Assembly: GCF_031755915.1 (NCBI RefSeq)
Contig: NC_083390.1
Span: 16,771,001-16,835,000, forward strand
Length of the DNA: 64,000 nt
DNA from: Ziziphus jujuba
Taxonomy: Eukaryota > Streptophyta > Magnoliopsida > Rosales > Rhamnaceae
Reading direction: 5' to 3'
The position numbers and the translations under genes were made by a program. How positions within the stretch are numbered: the first letter of the stretch is position 1; every line of letters starts with the position of its first letter. Shown piece after piece: positions 11,329 to 21,962 of the stretch. Under the pieces are notes generated by a model that saw only the letters and a program-made list of their open reading frames with translations, made no database searches and was not told the DNA's origin.

Positions 11329-12107
11329 TCAGTTATTCTTAGGGGGGTGGTGTCTAGGTGGATGATAATCGGCACTGAAAGCTACAAAACCAGCATCTTC
11401 ATCATCATCGTCAACATCATGTACCTCTGGGGAGAAATAATGGCCAACACTTTGTTTATGTTCCATTTTTGAACCCCATTTTCCTGCAGCTTGGCCAGTC
11501 CCAGCACCATGCTCTTTAACCTTTTGGACCGCCATTTTCCTTCCTCCTATTTCGTTCTCAGCAACATTAGTTGCATAGCTTACCACTTCTTTCAGTCCCT
11601 GTGAAAACAACATCATAAAAATACTTTCAACCTCTAAAATTGATACACAAACACTCAAATAGATACACACATACGTACATGCATATACATAAACATGTAA
11701 AACATACATAAAATAATAAAATGATATTTTATTTAGGATTTTAGACGTTCATAATTTCCAGTAATGTAACATTGGTAATGGTCCATAACTTAGTGTTAAC
11801 CACCACCCCAAAATAATGTATAAATAGTTACTTATTGATTACCTTTCTGTTAATGTCTGGGATACTTCGATCTGGTGCAGAGTTCCCATCTTCATACATA
11901 AAGAAACCAAAAAAAAAAAAAAAAAAGGAACAAAAAAAAAACAAAAAACGATTTGAATTATCCCAACTCGAAATGGATAACATGATTTTTTTTCACTTGG
12001 AACATATGAAGATAGAAGCATAAATAAATACCTTGTTGGGATTGTGCTAAAAACAACCATGTAAACATGAGTAAGCACGCAATCATCAACTTCAGAGAAG
12101 CAGCCAT
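11329..12107 (-). CDS. Root meristem growth factor (RGF/GLV/CLEL) precursor
   Basis: Secreted peptide-hormone precursor of 130 aa. Exons (minus): 12107-12032, 11889-11843, 11598-11329; lengths 76, 47 and 270 nt keep frame, with donors CAAG|GTAT and AAAG|GTAA and acceptors GAAG and ACAG. Residues 1 to about 22 form a signal peptide (MAASLKLMIACLLMFTW, then LFLAQS). The middle is variable and charged, with an Asp-rich run. The last 13 residues (118-130), DYHPPRHHPPKNN, fit the family pattern: Asp-Tyr at the start (Tyr sulfation site), central prolines and Asn at the end. Known RGF peptides act through LRR receptor kinases on root meristem maintenance, gravitropism and lateral root formation. 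The tract-rich leader intron is described separately. Precursor length and layout are normal for the family. CLE peptides lack the DY start, so that alternative is unlikely. Confidence 0.9.
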
Positions 12108-12147
12108 ATTTGATATAGCTTCGTTTTCTTTCCTTGGGTATGTCTGT

Positions 12148-13512
12148 TGTAAAGCATAATCAGAAGTGGAAAAATAAATGAAAGAATGTTGATTTTATAT
12201 ATAGAAATAAACAAACAAACCAAAGTCAAAAACAGGTCCAACACAATGTATAAGCAAATCAACACTAGGTTCCAGAACCCTGCCTTTCACATTTTTCAAA
12301 ATATATATTGCATAAAACATCGCGAAGCCCATGTGTAAGTTCAATCTCAAGGCATATAGACAAGGATTTCATGTATTTTGCAAATAATATTCAAATTGGA
12401 ATTTTTAGTTACAAAATGACAAAAAATTAGTATATTGGCGTAAAACGGAAGGTACGGGTGTTTTGCGCCTGTCCTCCGCCACGCATTCAACGAGAAGAGC
12501 ATTTAGTTTTTTTAAGCCTGGCAATTGCCGAGGTAAATTCGTATTATATTTTCTATATATATTTAATTATTCTCGATATAAGAAAAAGAAACTTAAAAAA
12601 AAAAATTAATAAAATTGTAAAACTCGAATCTATTGAATGCATGGTTCAAACAAATACAACTATAACGTAAATTTATTTCTGTGATTAATGACATAAATTA
12701 AAAATTCGAAATATTCAATATATTTGAAAACGTAAGCCAATATATACATAGATATATATATATATACATATATAAATATACATATTAATGTAACAATAAT
12801 GAATTCTATTTGGTTAATCATATAGTATAATATACCCAAAAAAAAAAATTATACATTCCAATTCATAAAATTATACATAAATATACATATATATATATAT
12901 ATATTATTGCCAAAAAAATATATATATATATATGTATACATACACACACACACACACACATATATATTTATATATATAGAAAGTACTTAATATAATTTGT
13001 AAGGAAATGGGGATCGAAAACATGGAAATTGAGGACGGTGGGGTGGGAATTGAAGCATACCTTGAACTACTCAATAATTGTGACACATCAAATGAACATA
13101 CACACAAAAAAATAATAATAATAATAAGAAGAAGAAGAAGAAGAAGAGGAAGAAAAATAAAAATAATAGCCATTTTAGTAATTTGGTAATTTAGGGTTAT
13201 TATAAAGAGTTGAAGAGTTAAGGTGGTCCAACCAACTATATTTCGGTGGGTACGGCCTCGTCTACGGTGAGTCAAATTTATATTCAAACATGGGCTTACA
13301 ACAGTTACTTCAAAAAATTGAAAGCTGTGCAACTAGGGGTCCATTGTATTCGCAAATACCCACAAACGCTTCCCACCATTTTTGAGTCTCTCAAGCACGA
13401 AAACTTAAAATTAATCCTGGGTTTACAGAACAGTAGTGGTCCTCCATGTGAAAACTCATAACTATTTTCCCACAACACAAACGTAGCAGAAAGTTAAAAT
13501 TAAGAAAAACTT
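12148..13512 (-). other. Probable leader intron of the RGF gene, with microsatellites
   Basis: Low-complexity DNA: (TA)n and (AC)n tracts at about 12724-12985 and an (AAT)n/(AAG)n tract at about 13107-13160. ORFs here are made by the simple repeats and show no homology. Confidence 0.4.
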
Positions 13513-13513
13513 A

Positions 13514-13620
13514 CCGGATATCAAAGCAACAAGACTTGTATGAGCAATTTAGCAGAAGAAATAGATAGTGTTGTAAAGGCGCAAAGTACAAAATGCTTGG
13601 GCCAAATTAGCATATTTATA
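13514..13620 (-). promoter_or_regulatory. Probable 5'UTR exon and TATA box of the RGF gene
   Basis: On the minus strand TATAAATAT occupies 13620-13612. About 30 bp downstream a short exon would begin and end at ATCCG|GTAAGT (donor at 13513). A matching acceptor, TTTACAACAG, lies near 12147, about 40 nt upstream of the RGF start codon. The pair would define a leader intron of about 1.37 kb. This is inferred from signals only. Confidence 0.45.
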
Positions 13621-14899
13621 TGTGTATGGGGACCAAATTCAACGCATTAAATGTATGAGAAAGCTTTCATTGTTTTAATTTTATAAATTACCACTTGTCC
13701 ATGCACGATGGTTGGGCTTCAAAATGTATAAAGGACCATTTGGCTACCCGTAAAGCCTGTTGAAGTTCTTGAACATGCATCGTGGACAAATGTTGATCCA
13801 CAAAGTTCATTGTTTTCAAGAATTTTGCATTGGGATGCGAGAAGATCATATAACTATCAATTCAACCCCAAACTTCAATATTCACCATATTAATAAAGAG
13901 GATTAGTACCAACCCCATCATGCAGTGCCTAAAGACAAGGGTGAGCCTTTTTATATATATATAAATATATATATAATCATTTTCCAATTGCAATAAAGAT
14001 TAAGGATGAGAATGGTTTAATTTTAACATGGGCTAATTAATGCAATTTAGCTTCCTTTTACCAAATAAAACTACCTTTTATATGGCGTACGTGCGATTTT
14101 AGATATCTACCGCAAAACTATTGTTTTTTCATGCAAAAATTTTATGTTTGAATTAATTTCTCAACTTTCGAATTATAGAAAACAATAATGCAATTTTATT
14201 TTTTTTTTGGATTATTATGTGATATTTAAGCTTTCATTTCTAGTACTAACAAAAATTGTACATACAAGAAAGAAATTTCAAAAACTTTGAGGCTAGCTTT
14301 TTCATGATGTTTGAAGCAAAAAGGGAACTGGATTATGGTAGAACAAAATTAGCCTTAGTAATTTAAACATAGCTATATCTAATTAAGATACTTGGTCTCT
14401 CTCTGCAAGGTCATATTAGGAGCTTGTCTCTAGAAGACGGCTGCAAAATCCTAAAATATGTAAAAGATGGCCAGACAAAAGCTGCCGGTATTGGTTTAGT
14501 AATACTACTGATCATGACACATGCTTTCCTATTACTCCATGGTTGGGCTTCATTATTCTTATTATTATTTAAATAAATAAATAAATAGGACTATTAAGGT
14601 CCCCTCAGTTCATTATACTGTATAATTTATAAATGAAACTCTTGGAGGGTCTTCCTACCAAGAGCAAAATTGGTCCTTGCACTATTTAAATTAGAATAAA
14701 AAGAAAAGTCAGCCCAAATATATGCTTGATGTCTACGTGTATGATCATTGCAAAGAGAATCTGAGGTTGAACATTTAACTAGATGAAAGTTTAAACAAAG
14801 AACTTTTAAATAGCAAAACATTCATGATTGGTACAACCAAGTTTTGCTTGTCCAATGTTCCAAAATGGGTCCCTCTTTCATTTTTCTTTTTGTTTGTTT
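13621..14899. other. Intergenic, upstream of the RGF gene
   Basis: AT-rich sequence with a TA-rich tract near 13950-13978 and (AAAT)n near 14565-14588. No gene recognised. The part next to 13620 probably holds the RGF promoter. Confidence 0.6.
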
Positions 14900-15273
14900 G
14901 GATAACTAAATTTTATGTCCTTCAACTATATTACCTTTTACACTTTACCCTATTATACTAAGTTTTTCATATTATTTTCTGAATTATAATTTTTTTATCA
15001 GTTAAGTTTAATTATGCATTTTTTCAGATTAATTTGATAAAATTATCACGCACAACTCACATAACTTTTTGTTTATAAATTATTTCATTCTATTTTATTT
15101 TCCTTTGGAATAATATGCAAGATTAACTTGCCAAATTTATTAAGAAAAATTGTATAGTTAGACTAAAACTAACATAATCAAAATAATAGCTTGAGGAACA
15201 ATGTGATGGGCCTTATAGTTTATGAGGCAAAGTGCAAAACATAGTATAGTTGAGGGAAGTAAAATGTAGATAT
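14900..15273. mobile_element. MITE-like inverted-repeat element, copy 1
   Basis: The left arm starts GGATAACTAAATTTTATG and the right end, inverted, reads ATCTACATTTTACTTCC. Both continue with TCAACTATA, then TTTTGCACTTTGCC or TTTTACACTTTACCC. About 370 bp, no ORF. It is closely followed by a related copy. Confidence 0.55.
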
Positions 15274-15307
15274 TTTTTTTTTCTTTCTTTTTTTTTTTTT
15301 TTTTTTT

Positions 15308-15583
15308 GAAGAACTACATTTTATCCCTTTCAAATATATTACATTTTACACTTTACCCTTCAAACTACAAAATTCCTCATATTACCCCCTTTGGCATTAC
15401 TTTTTTTTATCAGTTTAGCTTAATTATGCAATTTAATTCCATAATAAAATTTGGCAAAATTGGCTATACATAATGTCTAAAAGTAAAATAAAAGTGTTCA
15501 TATATAATAAAGTAAACATGAGGTTCGGTAATGTAGAAAGCGTGCAAAAAAAGTATAAATGAGGTAGTAAGATGTAGTTATCC
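15308..15583. mobile_element. MITE-like inverted-repeat element, copy 2
   Basis: The left end GAAGAACTACATTTTATCCC and the inverted right end GGATAACTACATCTTAC match the ends of the neighbouring element, as does the left-arm segment ACATTTTACACTTTACCCTT. About 276 bp, separated from copy 1 by a T-rich spacer. Confidence 0.5.
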
Positions 15584-17763
15584 CCTTTATTTTTATTTTT
15601 GGTTTCTTGTAGTATATTAGAAACGTAAAAGAAAAAAAAAATGGAATTATTATTCAAGAAAACAACGTTAAAAGACATTAGGTTGCTCCTAAAGAGAGAT
15701 TGGGTTCCGGTAAAAAAGAAAAAAGAAAAAAACAAATAATAATAATAATAACAATAATAATAATCATAACAATAATAAAATGGAAACATAATGTATTCCA
15801 TTAAATTGACAGACCAACCCCCTTTTTTATATATATGAATAATTTGCAAGATCAACTTGAATTCAAATAAGTAATTATCTAAAAAACTTCACAATCTACT
15901 AAAGTAGAAATAGGGAAAGAAGTGCGTGCGTGTGTGTATATGTGTGTGTGTGTGTGTGTAAATGTTGCACACACCCTGTAAAGCAAATTATGACTGGTTT
16001 TCTTTATGGAATAAATGCCAACGTAATGGAAGTTAAACTAAGAGAGTCTAAAGAGAAACAAGTCATTCAAGGTCAAAAATAATGAAGTAGATATGTACTA
16101 GTAGTCTAATATGCAATCATGGGATGTTTCCCCTCTTCCTATATCAAAGTCCCACCCTTACATTTTCCTTTCACATTTTGAAATCATCAGCCCCACCCTT
16201 TCATCATTCCTTTTACTTTTCGAGACACACTTCTATTTTAATGGATCAGCAAATTATCACCAATCCCTATTACCCTCTATTAGTTATTTTGGTGCATTCC
16301 CTATTACCCTCTACATTGAAGTGGAATAACAGAAAATAAAGGGTTTATTTGGTTAATTAATTAGATTTCAAAAAAGAAAAAAAAGGTTCTTTTTTTTTTT
16401 TTCGAAATAATTAAAATTGAGAATATCATTTGAAAAAAATTAAAAATTAAAAGCGCTTGAAACAAAAATAAAACTGGAGGTACTTAATTGAAAACTTTGA
16501 AATTTGAGGCACTAAACTATAATTAAGAAAAAGCTAGAAGACCCATTAACGTGGTTAAATAATTACTCGGTAGTTTTGGATCTTATGGAGCCACAATATA
16601 TTTTTACTTATTATATGATCATCTTAACTTCTTTTGAAAATATCCCTAATAAATTTATAATATAGAGAAAACCTTCCATGTTAGGACATGCTTGTGGCAA
16701 GTCAACTGTTTTATAATGATTTTGAATTTAAATTTTCATACCTTCAATATAAATGGAGATTTGAAAGAAAAAAAAAGTAATGTCCAGATACCAAAATATA
16801 TATCAAATAATATATTCATGTAATTTAAATATAAATAAGTGAATTTTTAAATGAATAAATGATTAAAAAACATAAATCAATTATTTGTTACATCATTTGT
16901 CATACTATTATGACTATTTAGTAAATAAATTTGATGATTAATATGATTTATCATTATTGAAAAAAATAAATTTCAAAGAAAGCCAAATGATCTCAATCCA
17001 TTAATATATAGCTTATGGAAAAAAAAACTAATAAATAAGGAAAACATTTTTTGCTATTTTAAATTTAAAAATCTATGTTTTTATTGTCATTTAAGGCCAA
17101 AACTCATCAAAGTTGACCAAGAAATAAGCAACCACATTTCAAAAAAAGGAAAAAAAAAAATTCGGTTTTGATGAAATTATGAAAACAGCAATAATTCTTG
17201 GTTAAGATCTGTTGGAGCGGTCTGTGTCTTGTCCATGACGTCTCCTTCTCAAAAATATATCAAAAAAGGCGAGATATTGTGTACCAGCTGATGATACGCA
17301 TCACAAAATCAAACCAAAAAAATAAATGAATAAATAAATAAAGGAAGGACTTGGCCTTTCCCAAAGTTTTACCAAAATTTTCACCTACAGTAGTTAATGT
17401 TATCAATTCCCTTTTCTTTTCATACAAATACCATAAAAACTTCTTCACAAAATCAGAACCCCGGAAATCACTCTTAATCAGCAACAACGCTAGCCGACAA
17501 AAATTCCTTCATCCATCTTTGTGTACTTTCTATCTTTGCCTATTCTCTAATTCTCTCTCTCTCTCCCTCCCCATATACCAAAGTTTTCAAAAATTTTCTG
17601 AACAACCAAACAGAATTTCATTCAAATTCATAAGCCAAAAAGACACAAACATCATATAGTCCAAACAGATTATAACTATAGGCCAAATCTTTACCATGCA
17701 GTTCAGGACAAACTAAGTCTTCCTTATTTTGTACATCTTTGTTTTTGTCTTTTATACATTGAA
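15584..17763. other. Intergenic and ABHD17 5' region
   Basis: AT-rich, with (AAT)n near 15737-15775 and a (GT)n tract at about 15925-15958. ORFs at 16111-16339 have no recognised homology. A CT-rich stretch at 17551-17572 and the sequence after it are probably the 5' UTR of the hydrolase gene. Confidence 0.5.
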
Positions 17764-20182
17764 ATGGGGTCTGCAACATCTTCAATGGCTGCAAAATTTG
17801 CATTTTTCCCACCCGACCCTCCTTCATATAACTTGTATCTGGATGAATCAACAGGCAAGATGAGGATGTCAGATGTTCATCCTAGAGAGGATGTTGATGT
17901 TATGAAGTTGATCACCAAGAAAGGGAATGAGATAGTGGCTATGTACGTTAAAAACCCTTCAGCTTCACTAACACTGCTTTATTCTCATGGAAATGCTGCT
18001 GATCTTGGTCAGATGTATCACATTTTCACTGAGCTTAGTCTTCAATTGGGTGTTAATCTTATGGGGTAAGTATAAATGGGTTTCGGATATTTTCGAGTTT
18101 AAAGGAGAGAAACTCCTTTGAATTTACAGATAGTATGAGACTCTGTGTGTTTTCTTGTGCTTTGCAGGTATGATTATTCTGGCTATGGACAATCTAATGG
18201 AAAGGTATATATTCTGTGTTCTTTTCCTCAAAAAGACTACGCACGTGTTACTGTTTAAAAGTTTTTAGAAGTCCAAAAAAGGATTTGAACTTTGTGCTTT
18301 TAAATAGGGTAGGCAGAGTATGAATATGCTAACTATTTTTAACATTTCCCAAGTTCATGCAGGAAATGTTCTTACAAGCCAGTTGACGAATATTCAAACA
18401 AATTTTTAACATAATAGCTATGGTATTTATTTAGTTTTAAAATGATTTGATAAAAACAAAGTATGAAACATAAAATGCTGCACCAGACTATTTTTCTTTA
18501 TGTTTCGTTTTTATGCTCATTTTCTAAGCAAGTTGGACTTATAATGTCATCGTCCTTGTTTGGCTTGGTTGATTATTTTTGATCTGCTTAGTTTTCTGCA
18601 TATAACTAAGAGCAGACTATTGATTATACGTGTAACATAATTTTCCCAATTAGCCAAGTGAGCAGGACACCTATGCAGACATAGAGGCTGCGTATAAATG
18701 TCTCGAAGAAACATATGGTGTGAGAGAGGAAGACATTATATTGTATGGGCAGTCAGTTGGAAGTGGACCTGCTTTGGAGTTAGCTATTCGATTGCCTCAC
18801 TTGAGAGCTGTAGTCCTGCATAGTCCAATCTTGTCTGGCCTTCGAGTTATGTATCCTGTCAAGCGAACATTCTGGTTCGACATTTATAAGGTTTTTATCT
18901 GCATGTACTTTTCTGTTTTCAATGTGCTGTTACCATATGTTTGCTTTAATCTTTGTAATCATGTTCTTCATTCAATGTTTGATCTTGTTTTATTGCAGAA
19001 TATCGACAAAATTCCACTCGTCAACTGTCCAGTTTTGGTAATTCATGTGAGTCAATTTATTTCCAAAAGCTTTTCCTTGCTATATAGTGATTCTAAGCAT
19101 TTGTATGCGTTATGTGGTTCACATTTAATCTGTCTGTGAACTACCAATTTAAATTTCTGTCAAGTTGAACTGAAATTTACAGTTTCTAGGCTCTTTGCCT
19201 TCTTTGTAAATCAAACTAAAAGAATTGCGAAATGAAATATACTATTTCAAAACTCTTCAGCTAAAATGAATAGGATACTTTCTAGTGAAAATTTACTAAA
19301 ATGGATTTTGGTGTTTCTCCTCTTTTCTTTTTTTTTTTTTTTGTTTTTTTTTTTTTTTTTTGGTTTGTTTTATAACTTTTTAGGAAGCTTAGGCCTGGTT
19401 GTTGGGAAAACTTGGAATGTATATGCTCTGTATCAAATACAGAGACATCAAATCCTATTACCAGGGAAGCTTTAATTTCAATGCTTTGCCATATAAACTC
19501 AGATCAATTTTTCACAGTTTATGAATTCCATGACAGTGATAAGATCAGCTAAAATGGAATTTAGTAGATAGTAGCCATTTGACATCCTCTTTATCAACTA
19601 ATATATAGAGTGATATATATTGCCTTATAAAGTCAAATTTCCATACTCCTAAGAAATTTTGCTTTTAAGCTGATTTTGGTGTAAGATTCTCCTATATGAT
19701 ACAGCTGCTAAATCTGACAGGGAACTGAAGATGAAATTGTAGATTTCTCTCATGGTAAGCAGCTATGGGAGCTTTGCAGAGAGAAGTATGAGCCATTGTG
19801 GCTTAAAGGAGGAAATCATTGTAACTTGGAAGCTTATCCAGAGTACTTGAAGCACCTCAAAAAGTTCATATCTGCCATAGAGAAACTTCCACGTATTGGA
19901 AATGTTAGCGAGCAAGCTACAGATCAACTTGAGTGTGCTTCAAAGACCACAGATCAAAATGCAGAGAAGGGAAGGTCAAGCACTGACCATAGAGAGAAGT
20001 CTAGGTCTAGTACCGGGCAAAGAGAAAAATCTAGGCTGAGCACAGACAGCAGAGAGAAATCAAGAAGCAGCACCGACAGGAGGGAGAAATCAAGAAGGAG
20101 CATGGATCGATCTGGGAAGGCAAGGAACAGCACGGATCAGTCAGAGAGAGCACGAAACAGCTTCGATCGGTCAGTTTTTTAA
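17764..20182 (+). CDS. ABHD17-like alpha/beta hydrolase (serine hydrolase)
   Basis: 361 aa. Exons: 17764-18065, 18168-18204, 18654-18890, 18999-19046, 19721-20182. The alpha/beta-hydrolase fold has SHGNAADLG in the oxyanion region, nucleophile Ser147 in YGQSVGSG, Asp212 in GTEDEIVDF and His241 in GGNHCNLE, a complete catalytic triad. ABHD17 proteins in animals remove palmitate from membrane proteins, and the plant relatives are thought to act likewise; the substrate here is unknown. The N-terminus MGSATSS fits an N-myristoylation signal (Gly2, Ser6), which would put the enzyme on membranes. The C-terminal tail, about 289-358, is seven decapeptides of the type [10 protein letters not shown] and is basic and Ser-rich. 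The gene model has normal phases throughout. The family call is firm; the palmitate-removal role is by homology. Confidence 0.93.
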
Positions 20183-21829
20183 ACTTGTTTTCATTGACTG
20201 CTAATGTTTTATGCTTCATTCTGACAGTGACTGCTTGAAATCAATGAATGCAGCTTAGGAGATATGGTGAGATCAGTTGGATTATGCAATGTAGATTGTT
20301 TAAAGCAAGCAGCTTCAGAGGCTTGAGGTGGGAAGTCTAAAAAGTACTTGAGTTGTAAATTGATCCTCTGATTCCTTGTTTGATTGATTGGTTGGGATGT
20401 TTTTGGCTGATGGGAATGACTCCTTCCATGGTTATATATACAGAGGCATGCATGCATGCAGCCTTCTTATGTGGAGTTTTCCTTTCTCTTTCTCCTTTCT
20501 TTTTCTGGCCTGATATGAATAAAACAAGCAATAAGTATTGCAAACTATAAATCTCAATTCAATATGGTAATAGTTGTACTCATAGTTGATGATTTTATTC
20601 TAAAATCCATTACAGCATACTTCTTCATTGTGAAAATATATGGTAAAGGGAGCTGGAATGTCCTCGGTAGTTACTGGTTTGCCTTAACACTCTTTTAGTT
20701 GATAGCTTGTGCTGTGAAAGAATATAAACTCCAATTTCTGTCAAAACTCCAAATTTTCTTTGTTGCTTATTAAGGTTAAGCAGTTTCTGATGCCAAGGAT
20801 GGCCACAGATTGAATTGGCATATCCATTATCAATTTTCCATCTCAAACACACGATTTTGATGAACTGTTCAATATCTAAGGAAGCAGAAAGCCGCCCATA
20901 AATGTATATATTTCTTTATCCTTTCATTAACTGGAAAGTGGAAAGAAAGTGATAAAGTAACAAGACCTCCAACTACAGGAAACAGAAGTTTGAAAAGGAA
21001 GAAGAACGGCAGTGCGTGAAGATTTCAGTTAAGAGATACAACTTCCATATCCGAGATAAAATAAAAAAAATAAAAAAAAAATTGCAAAGAAAAAAAAAAA
21101 GTATGATTACGAAGTTGCACTAGACTCTGAAGAAATTAAATTTTACTTAATTGAATTGGACCCAATTTGAATTGACTCAAAGTAACTTTTGAATAAACCC
21201 ACTAGCTGAAAACCTTTCAGCAAGAAGCAAGTACGCACATTGCAAGAGTGAGAGAGAGAGAGAGAGGAAAAGAATTAATTAGCAGCCATGTTTTATACCA
21301 AGCATTTTTTTGGGGCCTCGAAGCTTAGTGAAGCATCATCGATCCTGTCTATTACACAAAAATTAACATTACAAAGTAGTCTTATTTTTATGGCATTATT
21401 TCTGCAATTTATTGCAAAAAAAATAATAATTATCTGTTGGTTTTTATAATTATGCTCATGGACGTGGGAGAGAATTGATGAAATTATTGTTTTGACAATT
21501 TCATGTTACAATTAAATTATAGCTTGAAGGTTTTCTCAGAGAAGACCATCTAACTTTTCTAATTTTGGTGAAGAAAAAATAAAATAAAATAAGACTTCAA
21601 ACCCAGGTTAATAAATAAAATAAGACTTCCAAAAAGTCCAGAATTTATTTATTTATTTTTATTTTAAAAAAAGAAGTTATTTTTCCGGTGGACAATTTTC
21701 CTATCAAAGTGCTAAAAAAAAGAAAGAAAAAAGAATAGTTAAGCAGATAATGTGGTTGCTGAAATGGCAGCATCTAGGCCTTACAAATTCCACACAAATA
21801 GCTCCAAATAAAGCCTCCCGGTTGTTTCT
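20183..21829. other. ABHD17 3' region and intergenic
   Basis: Probable 3' UTR of the hydrolase up to about 20.55 kb (GAATAAAAC near 20517-20525), then AT-rich intergenic DNA with a (GA)n tract at about 21248-21266. No further gene recognised. Confidence 0.5.
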
Positions 21830-21848
21830 GTAGTTTCTAGAACAATCT
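21830..21848 (+). promoter_or_regulatory. Heat-shock element upstream of HSP90
   Basis: TTCTAGAA at 21835-21842 is a perfect TTCnnGAA core. In the same 5-bp register it is flanked by GTA (for GAA) at 21830-21832 and ATC (for TTC) at 21845-21847, so four HSE units can be counted, two perfect. It lies 121 bp upstream of the HSP90 start codon, a normal distance. Confidence 0.55.
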
Positions 21849-21962
21849 GCCTTCGCAGCATCAAAGTCTTAAACCCCTCTTTCAAGGGTTTTTACACTCT
21901 CCCAACTCTCTCACCCACAAAACAATATATTTTTCTGCGGTACTCTCTAGGGCTGTTTCTCA

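Noticed and set aside
12904..13332. 142-codon minus-strand ORF
   Set aside because: Generated largely by (TA)n, (CA)n and (AAT)n simple repeats.
16111..16339. Two overlapping 71-72-codon ORFs
   Set aside because: No recognisable domain; the overlap in two frames suggests a chance open stretch.
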